A stretch of DNA of 41,719 nucleotides, from NCBI GenBank assembly GCA_002842345.1, contig PHCU01000013.1:1-41719 (forward strand). Direction: 5' to 3'. Under the pieces are notes generated by a model. That model was not told the origin of the DNA. It saw only the letters and a program-made list of their open reading frames with translations, and did no database searches. Shown piece by piece: positions 15,190-24,283 of the stretch (position 1 is the first letter of the stretch; each line of letters starts with the position of its first letter). A program made the translations under genes and the position numbers. This stretch comes from Betaproteobacteria bacterium HGW-Betaproteobacteria-12 (lineage in GTDB: Bacteria > Pseudomonadota > Gammaproteobacteria > Burkholderiales > Rhodocyclaceae).

Positions 15190-18100
15190 TCAATGAAAAT
15201 CCCGACTCGTCGTTACCAGCCGCCCCAGCCAGGCCGACAGGTCGACCAGCCGTTTGGCGACCAGATGCACCACCTGCCCTTCCTTCTGTAGCTGGCCATA
15301 GACGCCGAGCAGCGTGGCGCCGAGCAGTTCCTTGCGCTGTTTGTCGACCAGCCACGGCTGGACGACGACGTTGATCCAGCCGGTTTCGTCTTCCAGCGTG
15401 ACGAAGAGAATGCCGGTGGCGGTGCCCGGTCGCTGCCGGCCGACGACGATGCCGGCGGCGCGGACCAGGGCGCGGTCGCCGCTGGCGGCCAGCTCGGCGG
15501 CGCTGGCGAAGCGGCGTTCGGCGAGCTGACTGCGCAGTAGCGTCAGCGGATGGCGGCGCAGCGTGTGGCCGAGACGCTGGTAGTCGGCGACCAGGTTTTC
15601 GCCTTCGCTGGGAGCGGCCAGCACGGCCGGCGTTTCCGGCGCCGCGATGCCGGCGAACAGGTCACCCTGGCGCGGGGCGGCGACGCTGGCCGCCCAGGCC
15701 GCCTGGCGGCGGTGGCCGGCGAGACTTTTTAGTGCGTCGGCGGCGGCCAACTGGTCGAGGTCACGGCGAGCAAGGCCGCTGCGCGCCGCCAGCTCGGCGA
15801 CGTCGGCAAACGGCCCGTTGCAGCGGGCCTGGGCGATGCGTTCGCCGGCCGCCACCGTCAGCCCCTTGATCTCGCGCAGGCCGAGGTGCAGCGCGCCGTC
15901 TTCATCGACCCGGCTGTCCCAATCGCTGGCCACGACGTCGGCGGGATGGACGACGACGCCATGACGGCGGGCATCCTGGAGCAGCATCGACGGCGCATAG
16001 AAACCCATCGGCTGACTGTTCAGCAGGCCGCACAGGAAGGCGGCCGGATGGTGGCGCTTGAGCCAGGCCGAGGCATAGACCAGCAGCGCGAAGCTGGCGG
16101 CGTGCGACTCGGGAAAGCCGTATTCGCCGAAGCCCTGGATCTGGGCGACGATGCGCTCGGCGAAGGCGGCCGGCAGGCCGTTTTTGGCCATGCCGGCGCG
16201 CAGCTTGTCCTGGTAGCGCTGCAGGTTGCCCTTGCGCCGCCAGGCGGCCATTGCCCGGCGCAGCTCGTCGGCCTCGCCGGGGGTAAAGTCGGCGGCGACG
16301 ATGGCCAGTTGCATGACCTGTTCCTGGAAGATGGGCACGCCGCAGGTGCGCTCCAGCACTTTGTCGACGGCCGGCGAGATCTGCTCGATACGCTCCCGGC
16401 CCTGGCGCCGCTTCAGGTAGGGATGCACCATGTCGCCCTGGATCGGCCCGGGCCGGACCAGCGCCACTTCGACCACCAGATCGTAGTAGCAGCGCGGCTT
16501 CAGGCGCGGCAGCATGGCCATCTGGGCGCGCGATTCGACCTGGAAGACACCCATGCTGTCGGCCCGGCACAGCATGTCGTAGGTCGCCACGTCGCCTTCC
16601 GGGATTTCGTGCAGCTGCAGCGGCTCACCACGGCGCTCGCCGACGATCGCCAGCATCCGGCGCAAGGCGGACAGCATGCCGAGCGCCAGCACATCGACCT
16701 TCATCAGGCCGACTGCGTCGAGATCGTCCTTATCCCACTGGATCACCGTGCGCTCCGCCATCGCCGTGTTCTCGACCGGCACTAGCCGGGCCAGCGGCCC
16801 GCGCGACATGACGAAGCCGCCGACGTGCTGGGTCAGGTGGCGGGGAAAGCCGCGCAGCTGTTCGGCGATCCACAGCCATTTCTCGACGCGCGGCGACGCC
16901 GGATCGAGCCCCTGTTCGGCGAAGCGTTCCGGCAGTTGCTCGCGCTTGTCCCACCAGGCCAGCGAGGCGGTCAGCGCGTCGATGCGGGCGACGTCGAAGC
17001 CGAGCGCCCGGCCGGCATCGCGCAAGGCGCCCTTGGTCCGGTAGGTGATCACGGCGGCAGCCAGCGCCGTGCGCTCGCGGCCGTATTTGCCGTAGATGTA
17101 GGCGATGACCTCGTCGCGTCGCTCGTGCTCGAAATCGACGTCGATGTCCGGCGGCTCGCCGCGCTCCTTCGAGACGAAGCGCTCGAACAGCATCGCCGAA
17201 CGCGCCGGATCGACTTCGGTGACGCCGAGTGCGAAGCAGACTGTCGAATTGGCCGCCGAGCCGCGGCCCTGACAGAGGATGCGCTGGCGGCGGGCGAAGC
17301 AGACGATGTCGTGGACGGTCAGGAAATAGGCTTCGTACTGCAGTTCGGCGATCAATCGCAACTCATGCTCGATACGCTCGCGCACGGCCGGCGGCTCGCC
17401 CTGCGGATAGCGGCGCTGCAGGCCAGCCTCGGTTTCGTGGCGCAGCCAGGAGGTCGGCGTGTGGCCGGCGGAGACGATTTCCTCCGGGTATTCGTAGCGC
17501 AATTCGTCGATGCTGAAGCAGCATTGTCCGGCGATGGCCAGCGTCGCGGCCAGCAGTTCCGGCGGGTAGAGCCGGGCCAGGCGCAGGCGCGCGCGCAGGT
17601 GCCGCTCGCCGTTGGGGAACAGTGCGTAGCCGGCGGCGAAAACGCTGGTTTTCAGGCGCAGCGCGGTCAGCACGTCCTGCACCGGACGGCGCGCCCTGAC
17701 GTGCATGTGCACATCGCCGGCGGCGACCAACGGCAGGCCGCAGGCGGCGCCCAGGGCCTGCAGCTCGGCCAGTCGGGCGGCATCGTCCGGCCCGGCGTGC
17801 AGTTCGACGGTCAGCCAGGCCCGGCCGGGAAAACGTTCGGCCAGCCAGCGGCCGTCCTCGGCCGAGGGGTTTTCGCCCGGCACCCACAGCACCAGGCAGT
17901 CGGGCACCGCGCCGTTCGGCGAGACGGCGTTGAGGTCGTGGCGCTGCAGCGTGTAGGCGCCCTTCGCCGCCCGCCGCCGGGCCAGCGTGATTAGCGCTGA
18001 GAGATTGCCGTAGCCCTCGCGGTTCTTGGCCAGGAACACCAGCTTCAGGCCATCGGCGGTGGAGATTTCGCTGCCGACCAGCAGTTGCAGCCCGACCTTC

Positions 18101-18273
18101 TTCGCCGCCTGATGCGCCCGCACGACGCCGGCCAGCGAGCATTCATCAGTCAGCGCCAGCGCGCTGTAACCCTGCGCCGCCGCCTGCTCGACCAGTTCGT
18201 CCGGGTGCGAGGCGCCGCGCAGGAAGCTGAAATTGGACAGGCAATGCAGTTCGGCGTAGGCCGGCAGGGACAT
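15190..18273 (-). CDS. dnaE2: Error-prone DNA polymerase DnaE2 (ImuC)
   Basis: This 1027-residue C-family polymerase has an N-terminal PHP domain (ELHCLSNFSFLRGASHPDEL at the start), a palm with the catalytic PPDIDVDFEHERR motif (Asp376 and Asp378), and C-terminal HhH and OB domains (about 800-1020). The start at 18273 gives the conserved MSLPAYAELHCLSNFSF; the upstream open frame overlaps imuB and is not used. In other bacteria DnaE2 works with ImuA and ImuB in SOS-induced translesion synthesis. The gene begins 16 bp after the imuB stop and is last in the lexA-imuA-imuB-dnaE2 array. Confidence 0.95.
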   Translation of the reverse strand: MSLPAYAELHCLSNFSFLRGASHPDELVEQAAAQGYSALALTDECSLAGVVRAHQAAKKVGLQLLVGSEISTADGLKLVFLAKNREGYGNLSALITLARRRAAKGAYTLQRHDLNAVSPNGAVPDCLVLWVPGENPSAEDGRWLAERFPGRAWLTVELHAGPDDAARLAELQALGAACGLPLVAAGDVHMHVRARRPVQDVLTALRLKTSVFAAGYALFPNGERHLRARLRLARLYPPELLAATLAIAGQCCFSIDELRYEYPEEIVSAGHTPTSWLRHETEAGLQRRYPQGEPPAVRERIEHELRLIAELQYEAYFLTVHDIVCFARRQRILCQGRGSAANSTVCFALGVTEVDPARSAMLFERFVSKERGEPPDIDVDFEHERRDEVIAYIYGKYGRERTALAAAVITYRTKGALRDAGRALGFDVARIDALTASLAWWDKREQLPERFAEQGLDPASPRVEKWLWIAEQLRGFPRHLTQHVGGFVMSRGPLARLVPVENTAMAERTVIQWDKDDLDAVGLMKVDVLALGMLSALRRMLAIVGERRGEPLQLHEIPEGDVATYDMLCRADSMGVFQVESRAQMAMLPRLKPRCYYDLVVEVALVRPGPIQGDMVHPYLKRRQGRERIEQISPAVDKVLERTCGVPIFQEQVMQLAIVAADFTPGEADELRRAMAAWRRKGNLQRYQDKLRAGMAKNGLPAAFAERIVAQIQGFGEYGFPESHAASFALLVYASAWLKRHHPAAFLCGLLNSQPMGFYAPSMLLQDARRHGVVVHPADVVASDWDSRVDEDGALHLGLREIKGLTVAAGERIAQARCNGPFADVAELAARSGLARRDLDQLAAADALKSLAGHRRQAAWAASVAAPRQGDLFAGIAAPETPAVLAAPSEGENLVADYQRLGHTLRRHPLTLLRSQLAERRFASAAELAASGDRALVRAAGIVVGRQRPGTATGILFVTLEDETGWINVVVQPWLVDKQRKELLGATLLGVYGQLQKEGQVVHLVAKRLVDLSAWLGRLVTTSRDFH

Positions 18274-18289
18274 CGCGGCGCCATCCGCT

Positions 18290-19735
18290 TCAGGCGAACA
18301 GGCCGTGCAGGAACCAGCCCTGCCCGTCGCGGAAAATCCAGGCCCACTGCCCCTGGGCATTGCGAGCGACGAAGTAGTCGCGACGGATGTCGCCGGCGGC
18401 GGCTGCTTCGCCACTGTCCCACCAGCCGCTTTCCAGGCGTTCGCCACGGGTCAGCAATTGCAGCGGGCCGTGCCAGTGCGGTCCGTCGGCCCGTTCGGCC
18501 AACGGCTGCGGCGCCGGCAGCAGCCACAGCGGGCGCGGCGCGGTGAATGTTGTCTCGGTCGCCAGTGCATCCCGTGCGGCCCCGGCGGCCAGCGGATCGC
18601 CGGCGACCGTGGCGCATTCCGGCCGGTAGTCGGCGCGCAGGCCGAGCACCTGCACCGCCGCTTCGCCAAGCCGCGCGCGCAGGCGTTCCAGGCAGGCCGC
18701 CGTGCCCTCGCCGGCCACCGCCTCGGCGAACAACTGGCCGCTGTCGCCGGGCCGGGCGATCACTTCGTCGGCGCTCAGGCGCAAAGCCTCGACCGGGGCC
18801 GGCAGCGTCAGTCGGCCGAGATGCTCGCGCAACAGGCGCAGCAGCCGTGCCTCGTCGGCACAGGGTTCGCCGAGGCGTAGCGGCAGCGTGCTGGTGCTGC
18901 CGTCGTCGTGGGTCAGCTGCAGGCTGCAGGCGCGGACCAGCGACTGGCGGATGTTCAGCCAGCCGGCCAGGGCGGCAAACAGGCGCTGGCCGGCGAAGGC
19001 CAGGCCTTCGGCGTGCTCGACGCGGGACGGCAGTTCAAGTGCGGCGGCGAACTGCTCGGGAAAGACGAAATAGCGTTGCGGGTCGGGGACTTCGCCGCGG
19101 GCGCGCAGCAGGTCGTCCACCGGGCCGTGGCCGAGACGCTGGCGCAGGCCGGCCGCCGGCATTTGCATCAACTCGCCGAGGCGCGCACAGCCGAAGGACT
19201 GCAGCCGGGCAACGCTCTCCGCCGGCCAGCCGGGCACGGCGCAGGACAACGGGGCGAGCGCCGCCGGCAGTGCCGCCGCCGTGGCGACGCTTTGCCGCGC
19301 GCCGGCCCGCGCCAGCCAGCGCGCGCCCAGTGGCGTCGGTGCCACCGCCCACTCGGCCGACCAGCCCTGCCCGCCGCAGGCGGCCAGCACCGCCTCGACG
19401 ATAGCCGCCACACCACCGAACAGGCGCAGACAGCCGCCGATTTCGAGCAGCAGGCCATCCGGCGGCGCTAGGCTGACGCTCGGCGTGAAGCGGCCGGCGG
19501 CACAGGCGAGATCGGCCAGCGCCCGCGCCTCCCGCGCCGGATCGCGCTCGAAGACGCGCAGCCCCGGCGCCAGACCAAGGGCCGTGGACAGCTTCTGGCC
19601 GCTGACGACGCCGGCCGCCGTCGCGCCCGGATCGCCGGCCAGGATGCGTCCGCGACCGACGACGGCGCTAGGCGACTGCCGCAGCGGCAGGGCTTCCAGC
19701 GCGAACAGGGGAAAATGCAGGGCCAGCCATAACAC
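18290..19735 (-). CDS. imuB: ImuB, inactive Y-family polymerase-like mutagenesis factor
   Basis: This 481-residue protein has the standard ImuB beginning (LWLALHFPLFALEALPLR). The start is a GTG at 19735 with AAGGA 7 nt upstream. It lies inside the 3' end of imuA, so the genes overlap by 68 bp. The polymerase-like region (to about 350) lacks an obvious catalytic DE pair, as is known for ImuB, which acts as an adaptor between DnaE2, the beta clamp and ImuA. The C-terminal RPLWLLPAPQPL and DYFVARNAQGQWAWIFRD segments are typical of the family. Confidence 0.92.
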   Translation of the reverse strand: MLWLALHFPLFALEALPLRQSPSAVVGRGRILAGDPGATAAGVVSGQKLSTALGLAPGLRVFERDPAREARALADLACAAGRFTPSVSLAPPDGLLLEIGGCLRLFGGVAAIVEAVLAACGGQGWSAEWAVAPTPLGARWLARAGARQSVATAAALPAALAPLSCAVPGWPAESVARLQSFGCARLGELMQMPAAGLRQRLGHGPVDDLLRARGEVPDPQRYFVFPEQFAAALELPSRVEHAEGLAFAGQRLFAALAGWLNIRQSLVRACSLQLTHDDGSTSTLPLRLGEPCADEARLLRLLREHLGRLTLPAPVEALRLSADEVIARPGDSGQLFAEAVAGEGTAACLERLRARLGEAAVQVLGLRADYRPECATVAGDPLAAGAARDALATETTFTAPRPLWLLPAPQPLAERADGPHWHGPLQLLTRGERLESGWWDSGEAAAAGDIRRDYFVARNAQGQWAWIFRDGQGWFLHGLFA

Positions 19736-20381
19736 GCGAGTTCCTTCCCGGCCGGGGCACGGCCAGCAGCAGCGGCCGCGAGGCCGGCCGGCCGCGTCGT
19801 TTGAGGATGCGCAGCGACAGGCTGTCAGCGGCAGTTTCGAGAGCGATGCGCAGGGGCGCCGGCGACGGCGTCTGTGCGGCGCCGGCCGGCCGCCACAGCG
19901 CGGCGAATACCGGCCGCCCTTCGGCGGCGACCTGCAGGCGGCGCAGCGCGCGGGCATCGATGCTGCGCTCCGGCCACGCGAGCACGCCGGCAAAGCCGCC
20001 GCTGGCCAGCAGTTGTTCGCAGCACCAGGCGATCTGCCGAGAGGCGCGGACGACGACCAGGCGTTCCGGGCGCAGTCCGGCGGCAACGCAGGCCGGTCCG
20101 TAGGGCAGCCAGGGCGGCGCCACCAGCGCCAGCCAGCCGCCGGCGGCCGAGAGCCGGGCCAGCGCCGGCAGCAGCAGGCTCATTTCGCCGATGCCGTCGC
20201 GCTCGACCAGCAGTTCGGTCAACGCGCCCTGCGGCCAGCCGCCGCCTGGCAGTTCGGCATCGAGTTCGGCATGGCCGCTGGGAATGCTGGCCGCCGGTAG
20301 CTCGGCCAGCGCGTCGCCGCGCCAGATGTCGCCGCGGGCGAGTACGTCCGCCAGCGCCAGCGGCGACGGCATGGCGTTCAT
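19668..20381 (-). CDS. imuA: ImuA, RecA-like cell-division/mutagenesis protein
   Basis: This 237-residue protein of the ImuA/SulA-related RecA-fold family contains HAELDAELPGGGWPQGALTE near residue 37, typical of ImuA, and the ERLVVVRASRQIAWCCEQLL region. It is the first partner of the imuAB-dnaE2 cassette and in other bacteria is required for DnaE2-dependent mutagenesis. The ATG at 20381 is chosen as the nearest conserved start (MNAMPSPLALADV); no strong ribosome site is visible, so ATG at 20372 is also possible. It follows lexA by 118 bp with no second SOS box, so expression probably depends on the lexA promoter. Confidence 0.88.
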   Translation of the reverse strand: MNAMPSPLALADVLARGDIWRGDALAELPAASIPSGHAELDAELPGGGWPQGALTELLVERDGIGEMSLLLPALARLSAAGGWLALVAPPWLPYGPACVAAGLRPERLVVVRASRQIAWCCEQLLASGGFAGVLAWPERSIDARALRRLQVAAEGRPVFAALWRPAGAAQTPSPAPLRIALETAADSLSLRILKRRGRPASRPLLLAVPRPGRNSRVMAGPAFSPVRAGSPAAAAVA

Positions 20382-20401
20382 GACCACGGTTCGAGCGTAA
20401 G

Positions 20402-20494
20402 CCCCGCCTTCATGGCGGGGTGAGCGAGACAAGACCTACTGGCGCCGAAGGTGCCCCAAACTTGTGGCGAGGAAGCCCAAGGCTTCATCTTGGG
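20402..20494 (-). other. Two perfect hairpins in the lexA-imuA spacer
   Basis: CCCCGCC (20402-20408) pairs with GGCGGGG (20414-20420) around TTCAT. CCCAAG (20476-20481) pairs with CTTGGG (20489-20494) around a 7-base loop; an alternative GAAGCC/GGCTTC pairing overlaps the second stem. Neither has a U-run on the minus strand. They could tune readthrough from lexA into the mutagenesis genes. Confidence 0.4.
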
Positions 20495-20499
20495 ATGAC

Positions 20500-21102
20500 T
20501 CACAGTTTTGAGACGGCTCCGCGAATCAGGCCGACGGCGATACCCTCGATGGCGAACTCGACCGCTTCCGGATCGACGACGATGGGCGCGAAATCGGGAT
20601 TCTCGGCGATCAGGCGGATCTGTCCCTTGCCGCTTTCCAGGCGCTTGACGGTGACTTCCTCGTCGAGCCGGGCGACGACGATCTGGCCGTCGCGCGCCTG
20701 GTTGGTTTTATGCACGGCGAGCAGGTCGCCATCGAAAATGCCGGCGTCGATCATCGACAGGCCGCGCACCTTGAGCAGAAAATCGGCGCGCGGGCTGAAC
20801 AGCCCGGCATCGAAGTTGTAGCGCCCCTGGACGTTCTCGACGGCGAGGATCGGCGAACCGGCGGCGACGCTGCCGATCAGCGGCAGGCCGAGTTGTTCGA
20901 CGAGGCGGATGCCGCGCGCCGAGCCGGGCTCAAGGACGATGGCACCCTTCTTGGCCAGGGCCTTGAGGTGATCCTCGGCGGCATTGGGCGAGGCAAAGCC
21001 GAAGGCATGGGAGATTTCCATGCGCGTCGGCGGCGCACCGAGCATCTCCAGCGAATTTTTGATGAAATCGAGGATTTCCTGCTGACGCGGCGTGAGTTTC
21101 AT
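20500..21102 (-). CDS. lexA: LexA repressor
   Basis: This 200-residue SOS repressor has an N-terminal winged helix (1-65, [26 protein letters not shown] across its recognition region) and a C-terminal self-cleaving S24 domain. The cleavage site is Ala81-Gly82 (VAAGSP); the catalytic pair is Ser116 (GLSMIDAGI) and Lys153 (VTVKRL). ATG at 21102 has GGAG 6 nt upstream and gives the canonical [11 protein letters not shown]; a start 5 codons earlier is rejected. It heads lexA-imuA-imuB-dnaE2 and is preceded by an SOS box, so it is autoregulated. Confidence 0.97.
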   Translation of the reverse strand: MKLTPRQQEILDFIKNSLEMLGAPPTRMEISHAFGFASPNAAEDHLKALAKKGAIVLEPGSARGIRLVEQLGLPLIGSVAAGSPILAVENVQGRYNFDAGLFSPRADFLLKVRGLSMIDAGIFDGDLLAVHKTNQARDGQIVVARLDEEVTVKRLESGKGQIRLIAENPDFAPIVVDPEAVEFAIEGIAVGLIRGAVSKL

Positions 21103-21125
21103 GTGGTGCTCCACCAAGAACCGAT

Positions 21126-21145
21126 AACTGTATTTTTATACAGCC
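21126..21145 (-). promoter_or_regulatory. SOS (LexA) box
   Basis: AACTGTATTTTTATACAGCC has the canonical CTGT-N8-ACAG spacing of the beta- and gammaproteobacterial LexA box. Its centre is about 33 bp upstream of the lexA ATG. It would control lexA and, by readthrough, imuA, imuB and dnaE2. No second box is seen before imuA. Confidence 0.9.
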
Positions 21146-21164
21146 ATCGGCATTTGGCAAGCCC

Positions 21165-21187
21165 GATTCGGCCCGAACGGCCGAATC
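21165..21187 (-). terminator. Stem-loop after the SEC-C protein gene
   Basis: GATTCGGCC (21165-21173) pairs perfectly with GGCCGAATC (21179-21187) around a 5-base loop, just past the stop of the minus-strand SEC-C gene. No U-run follows, so termination efficiency is uncertain. Confidence 0.5.
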
Positions 21188-21190
21188 AAC

Positions 21191-21892
21191 TCAATTCAGC
21201 TTGTCCGGGTGACCGCAGCACTGCTTGTACTTGCGCCCGCTGCCGCAGGGGCACGGGTCGTTACGGCCGGTTTTCGGCTCTTCGCGGCGCATGGGCGCAT
21301 CGGCGCCGGCGCGCTTGTTGCGCCAGAAGTTGTACAGCGTCTGCACGATGACCGGCAGGTTGTCCTGGATGTCGGCCAGCAGGCGGGCCTCCTCGGCCGG
21401 AGGGAACCAGCGTTCGCCGCTCTTTTCGACGTCTTCCTTGAGCATGCCGTTGAGCATGAACAGCGGCTCGAGCAGTTCCGACAGGTCGTCGGCGTGCTTG
21501 CCGGCCAGGTCGTACCAGTCGCCGGCCAGACCGGCGCCGAAGACGTAGGAATCGGCCCAGGCGGCGTAGTCGTATTCCTCGCAGGTCTCATCCATCGGAT
21601 AGAGCACCGGGGCGACGGTGTCGTCGGCCAGCAGCGCGGCGGCGATGTCATTGTTCAGGCGCATCAGCAGTTCCAGGGCTTCGGCGACAACCGGGTCGCT
21701 GGTACCTTCCAGTCCCTTGCCCAGGGCTTCCGGCAGCCAGACGCCCGGCGAGACCGGCTCCGGTCCGCTGACCACGGCGCACAGCATGGCCTGGATTTCG
21801 TCGAGGCGCATCGCCTCGCCGCCGAAGACTTCCGCTTCGAGCAATTCCTCCAGACGGTCGAGTTCGCTGTCGGTAAGGGGGGTCGGGTTCAT
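21191..21892 (-). CDS. UPF0149/YecA-like protein with C-terminal SEC-C zinc motif
   Basis: This 233-residue protein has an acidic, helical UPF0149 domain (about residues 8-185) and a C-terminal SEC-C motif, [19 protein letters not shown], whose cysteines bind zinc in SecA and related proteins. In E. coli the relative YecA binds the ribosome, so a ribosome or secretion role is possible, but the function here is not proven. AGGA lies 9 nt before the ATG. It is transcribed toward lexA and divergent from msrB with 84 bp between. Confidence 0.88.
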   Translation of the reverse strand: MNPTPLTDSELDRLEELLEAEVFGGEAMRLDEIQAMLCAVVSGPEPVSPGVWLPEALGKGLEGTSDPVVAEALELLMRLNNDIAAALLADDTVAPVLYPMDETCEEYDYAAWADSYVFGAGLAGDWYDLAGKHADDLSELLEPLFMLNGMLKEDVEKSGERWFPPAEEARLLADIQDNLPVIVQTLYNFWRNKRAGADAPMRREEPKTGRNDPCPCGSGRKYKQCCGHPDKLN

Positions 21893-21976
21893 GTCGGGTT
21901 ATCCTGTGGGGCTTGATGAATCTTTGCCGAGTATAGGTGTCCGACACCGCGTCGCCAACCCGTAGATTGCCTTGCC

Positions 21977-22375
<399 letters not shown>

Positions 22376-22385
22376 AACCCCGCCG

Positions 22386-23594
22386 ATGACTGCTGCCGTA
22401 CTGCCGCCCGCCGCCCGCCGCGATATCGAAACCATCTCGGTGATCGGCTTCGTCCATGGCGTCTCGCATTTCTTCCACCTCCTGCTGCCGCCGCTGTTTC
22501 CGTGGCTGATGGCCGACTTCGGCCTGAGTTTCACCGGTATCGGGGTGACCATGACGGTCTTCTTCGTCGTCTCCGGCATCGGCCAGGCGCTGGCCGGCTT
22601 TCTCGTCGACCGTTTCGGCGCGGCGCGCGTGCTGGCCGGCGGCATCGGCTGCTTCGCACTGGCGGCGCTGACCCTACATTTCGCCACCGGCTACCCGATG
22701 CTGATCCTGGTCGCCGCCCTGGCCGGACTCGGCAACAGCGTCTTCCATCCGGCCGACTTCACCGTGCTCAACCGCCATGTCGCCCACGAGCGCCTCGGTC
22801 ATGCCTTTTCCGTGCATGGCCTGTCCGGCAACCTCGGCTGGGCCGCCGCGCCGCTGTTCCTGACGGCGCTGGCGACCACCGCCGGCTGGCGCACTGCCGC
22901 CCTCGGCGCCGCGCTGGTCGCGCTGCTGGCGCTGGCCCTGCTCATCTGGCGCCGCCAGGCAGTCGCCGATCCGGCCGGCTGGCAACCCGAGAAAACCTCA
23001 AAGGAAGCCGTGCCGGCCTTCGCCTTCCTCGGCTCGCGCGCCGTCTGGTTGTGCTTCCTGTTCTTCCTGCTGATCACCTCAGCCTTTGGCGCCATCCAGA
23101 ATTTCTCGGCGCCGATCCTGCAGGCCCTGTACGGCCTGACCATCACCAGCGCAGCGGCGGCGCTGTCCACCTACCTGCTCGGCGGCGCCGCCGGCATCGT
23201 GCTCGGCGGCTTCCTCGCCCAAAAGGAAGACCACGAACGCCTGATTGGCGGCGCCCTCGGCCTTGGCGCCCTGCTCGCCCTGCTGCTGGCCGCCAACGTC
23301 CTGCCGGCCTGGTGCGTGCTGCCGCTGATGGCCGCCATCGGCTTCTCGACCGGCATCGCCGGCCCTTCGCGCGACCTGCTGGTGCGCCGCGCCGCCACCG
23401 CCCGCTTCGGCCAGGCGGCCTTCGGGCGAGTGTATGGCTTCGTCTATTCCGGGCTCGACCTCGGCCTGGCGCTGGCACCGCTGTTCTTCGGCGCCCTGAT
23501 GGACGGCCGGCGCTTCGCCGACGTGCTGGTCGGCATCGCCATCCTGCAAGGTTTGGCCATCTTCGCCGCGCTGCGCGTCGGCAAGGCGGTGTGA
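22386..23594 (+). CDS. MFS transporter, fosmidomycin-resistance-like
   Basis: This 402-residue transporter has about 12 hydrophobic segments. The loop 2-3 MFS signature region reads AGFLVDRFGAARVLAGG, and the segment GNSVFHPADFTVLNRHVAHERLGHAFSVHG (from about residue 118; quoted beyond 20 only by position) resembles the Fsr family. Substrate unknown; small-molecule efflux is the usual inference. It follows msrB by 10 bp, is the second gene of that pair, and converges on the next minus-strand gene with 59 bp between. The ATG lacks a clear ribosome site, as expected for tightly coupled translation. Confidence 0.85.
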   Translation: MTAAVLPPAARRDIETISVIGFVHGVSHFFHLLLPPLFPWLMADFGLSFTGIGVTMTVFFVVSGIGQALAGFLVDRFGAARVLAGGIGCFALAALTLHFATGYPMLILVAALAGLGNSVFHPADFTVLNRHVAHERLGHAFSVHGLSGNLGWAAAPLFLTALATTAGWRTAALGAALVALLALALLIWRRQAVADPAGWQPEKTSKEAVPAFAFLGSRAVWLCFLFFLLITSAFGAIQNFSAPILQALYGLTITSAAAALSTYLLGGAAGIVLGGFLAQKEDHERLIGGALGLGALLALLLAANVLPAWCVLPLMAAIGFSTGIAGPSRDLLVRRAATARFGQAAFGRVYGFVYSGLDLGLALAPLFFGALMDGRRFADVLVGIAILQGLAIFAALRVGKAV

Positions 23595-23653
23595 GCTACA
23601 GCTTTCCCGCCGCTCGCCCGGAACCGCCGAACGCACAATTACGCGACCTGTTC

Positions 23654-24064
23654 TCATGCAAAGCCCTCTGCGCTACGTTGTTCATTGGGTTTGCGACCCC
23701 TGGAGCTTCCCGCAGCGCAACCGCAGCAGGCGCACGACACCGCCTTGTCGGTCAGATAGTAGGCATCGGCAACATAGGCCGGTCCTTTCATGACCATGAC
23801 GATGAACGCGGACAGCGCGGCCAGTAGCAAGCTTCCCCATAGCAGGATCAACATGCTGATGCAGCCCATGTCGAGCGAAGCGAGCCAGCGCCCGCCGATT
23901 TCGTCCGTCGAAACCAGTACGGCGTAAATGCGGGGGAAAAGCGAAGGCGAGATCACCATCAATGTGCCGTACAGGAAAAGGCGCGGCACGAGCCACAGGA
24001 CCGTACGTTCCAAGCCGGCTGGCGAGGTCTCGAAACTTGGCAATCTGCCAAACCAGTGGATCAT
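23654..24064 (-). CDS. Small membrane protein with C-terminal cysteine cluster
   Basis: This is a 136-residue protein of no family I recognise. Two or three hydrophobic stretches are seen, at about residues 22-50 and 66-93. The C-terminal tail carries four cysteines within six residues (Cys111, 113, 114, 116), which could bind metal or form disulfides. The start at 24064 is chosen because GGGAG lies 8 nt upstream and the sequence before it looks like non-coding leader. It is an isolated gene on the minus strand between an MFS gene and the aromatic-degradation region. Confidence 0.68.
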   Translation of the reverse strand: MIHWFGRLPSFETSPAGLERTVLWLVPRLFLYGTLMVISPSLFPRIYAVLVSTDEIGGRWLASLDMGCISMLILLWGSLLLAALSAFIVMVMKGPAYVADAYYLTDKAVSCACCGCAAGSSRGRKPNEQRSAEGFA

Positions 24065-24161
24065 GATTTGTCTCCCGGGAGCAAAAGGACTTCCGCTTGC
24101 CGAGCAACAAACGCACCATCCGGTGCATTTACCCGAATGGCCGCCAAAACCACGCAATTGC

Positions 24162-24184
24162 GGCTTTCCTGTAACAGGAAAGCC
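24162..24184. repeat. Perfect 10-bp inverted repeat
   Basis: GGCTTTCCTG (24162-24171) and CAGGAAAGCC (24175-24184) are separated by TAA. It lies in the 219-bp gap between the membrane-protein gene and the second ligB, about 100 bp upstream of the former. There is no U-run on either side, so an operator or mRNA hairpin is as likely as a terminator. I see no gene in this gap. Confidence 0.5.
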
Positions 24185-24283
24185 CGCTGGCGGACTAGGC
24201 AATCAAGGGTTTGGGTGGGGAACCCCCGGGGAATAGCGGCCAAGGCCCCGGCGCAAGCCGAGGTCTTGGGCTCACTCTGACGA

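Noticed and set aside
22502..23827. 441-codon plus-strand frame overlapping the MFS gene
   Set aside because: Arg/Pro-rich out-of-frame translation; the 402-residue frame has the MFS pattern.
24065..24283. Possible small gene in the gap beside the second ligB
   Set aside because: Short frames here have no ribosome site or plausible protein composition; only an inverted repeat is supported.
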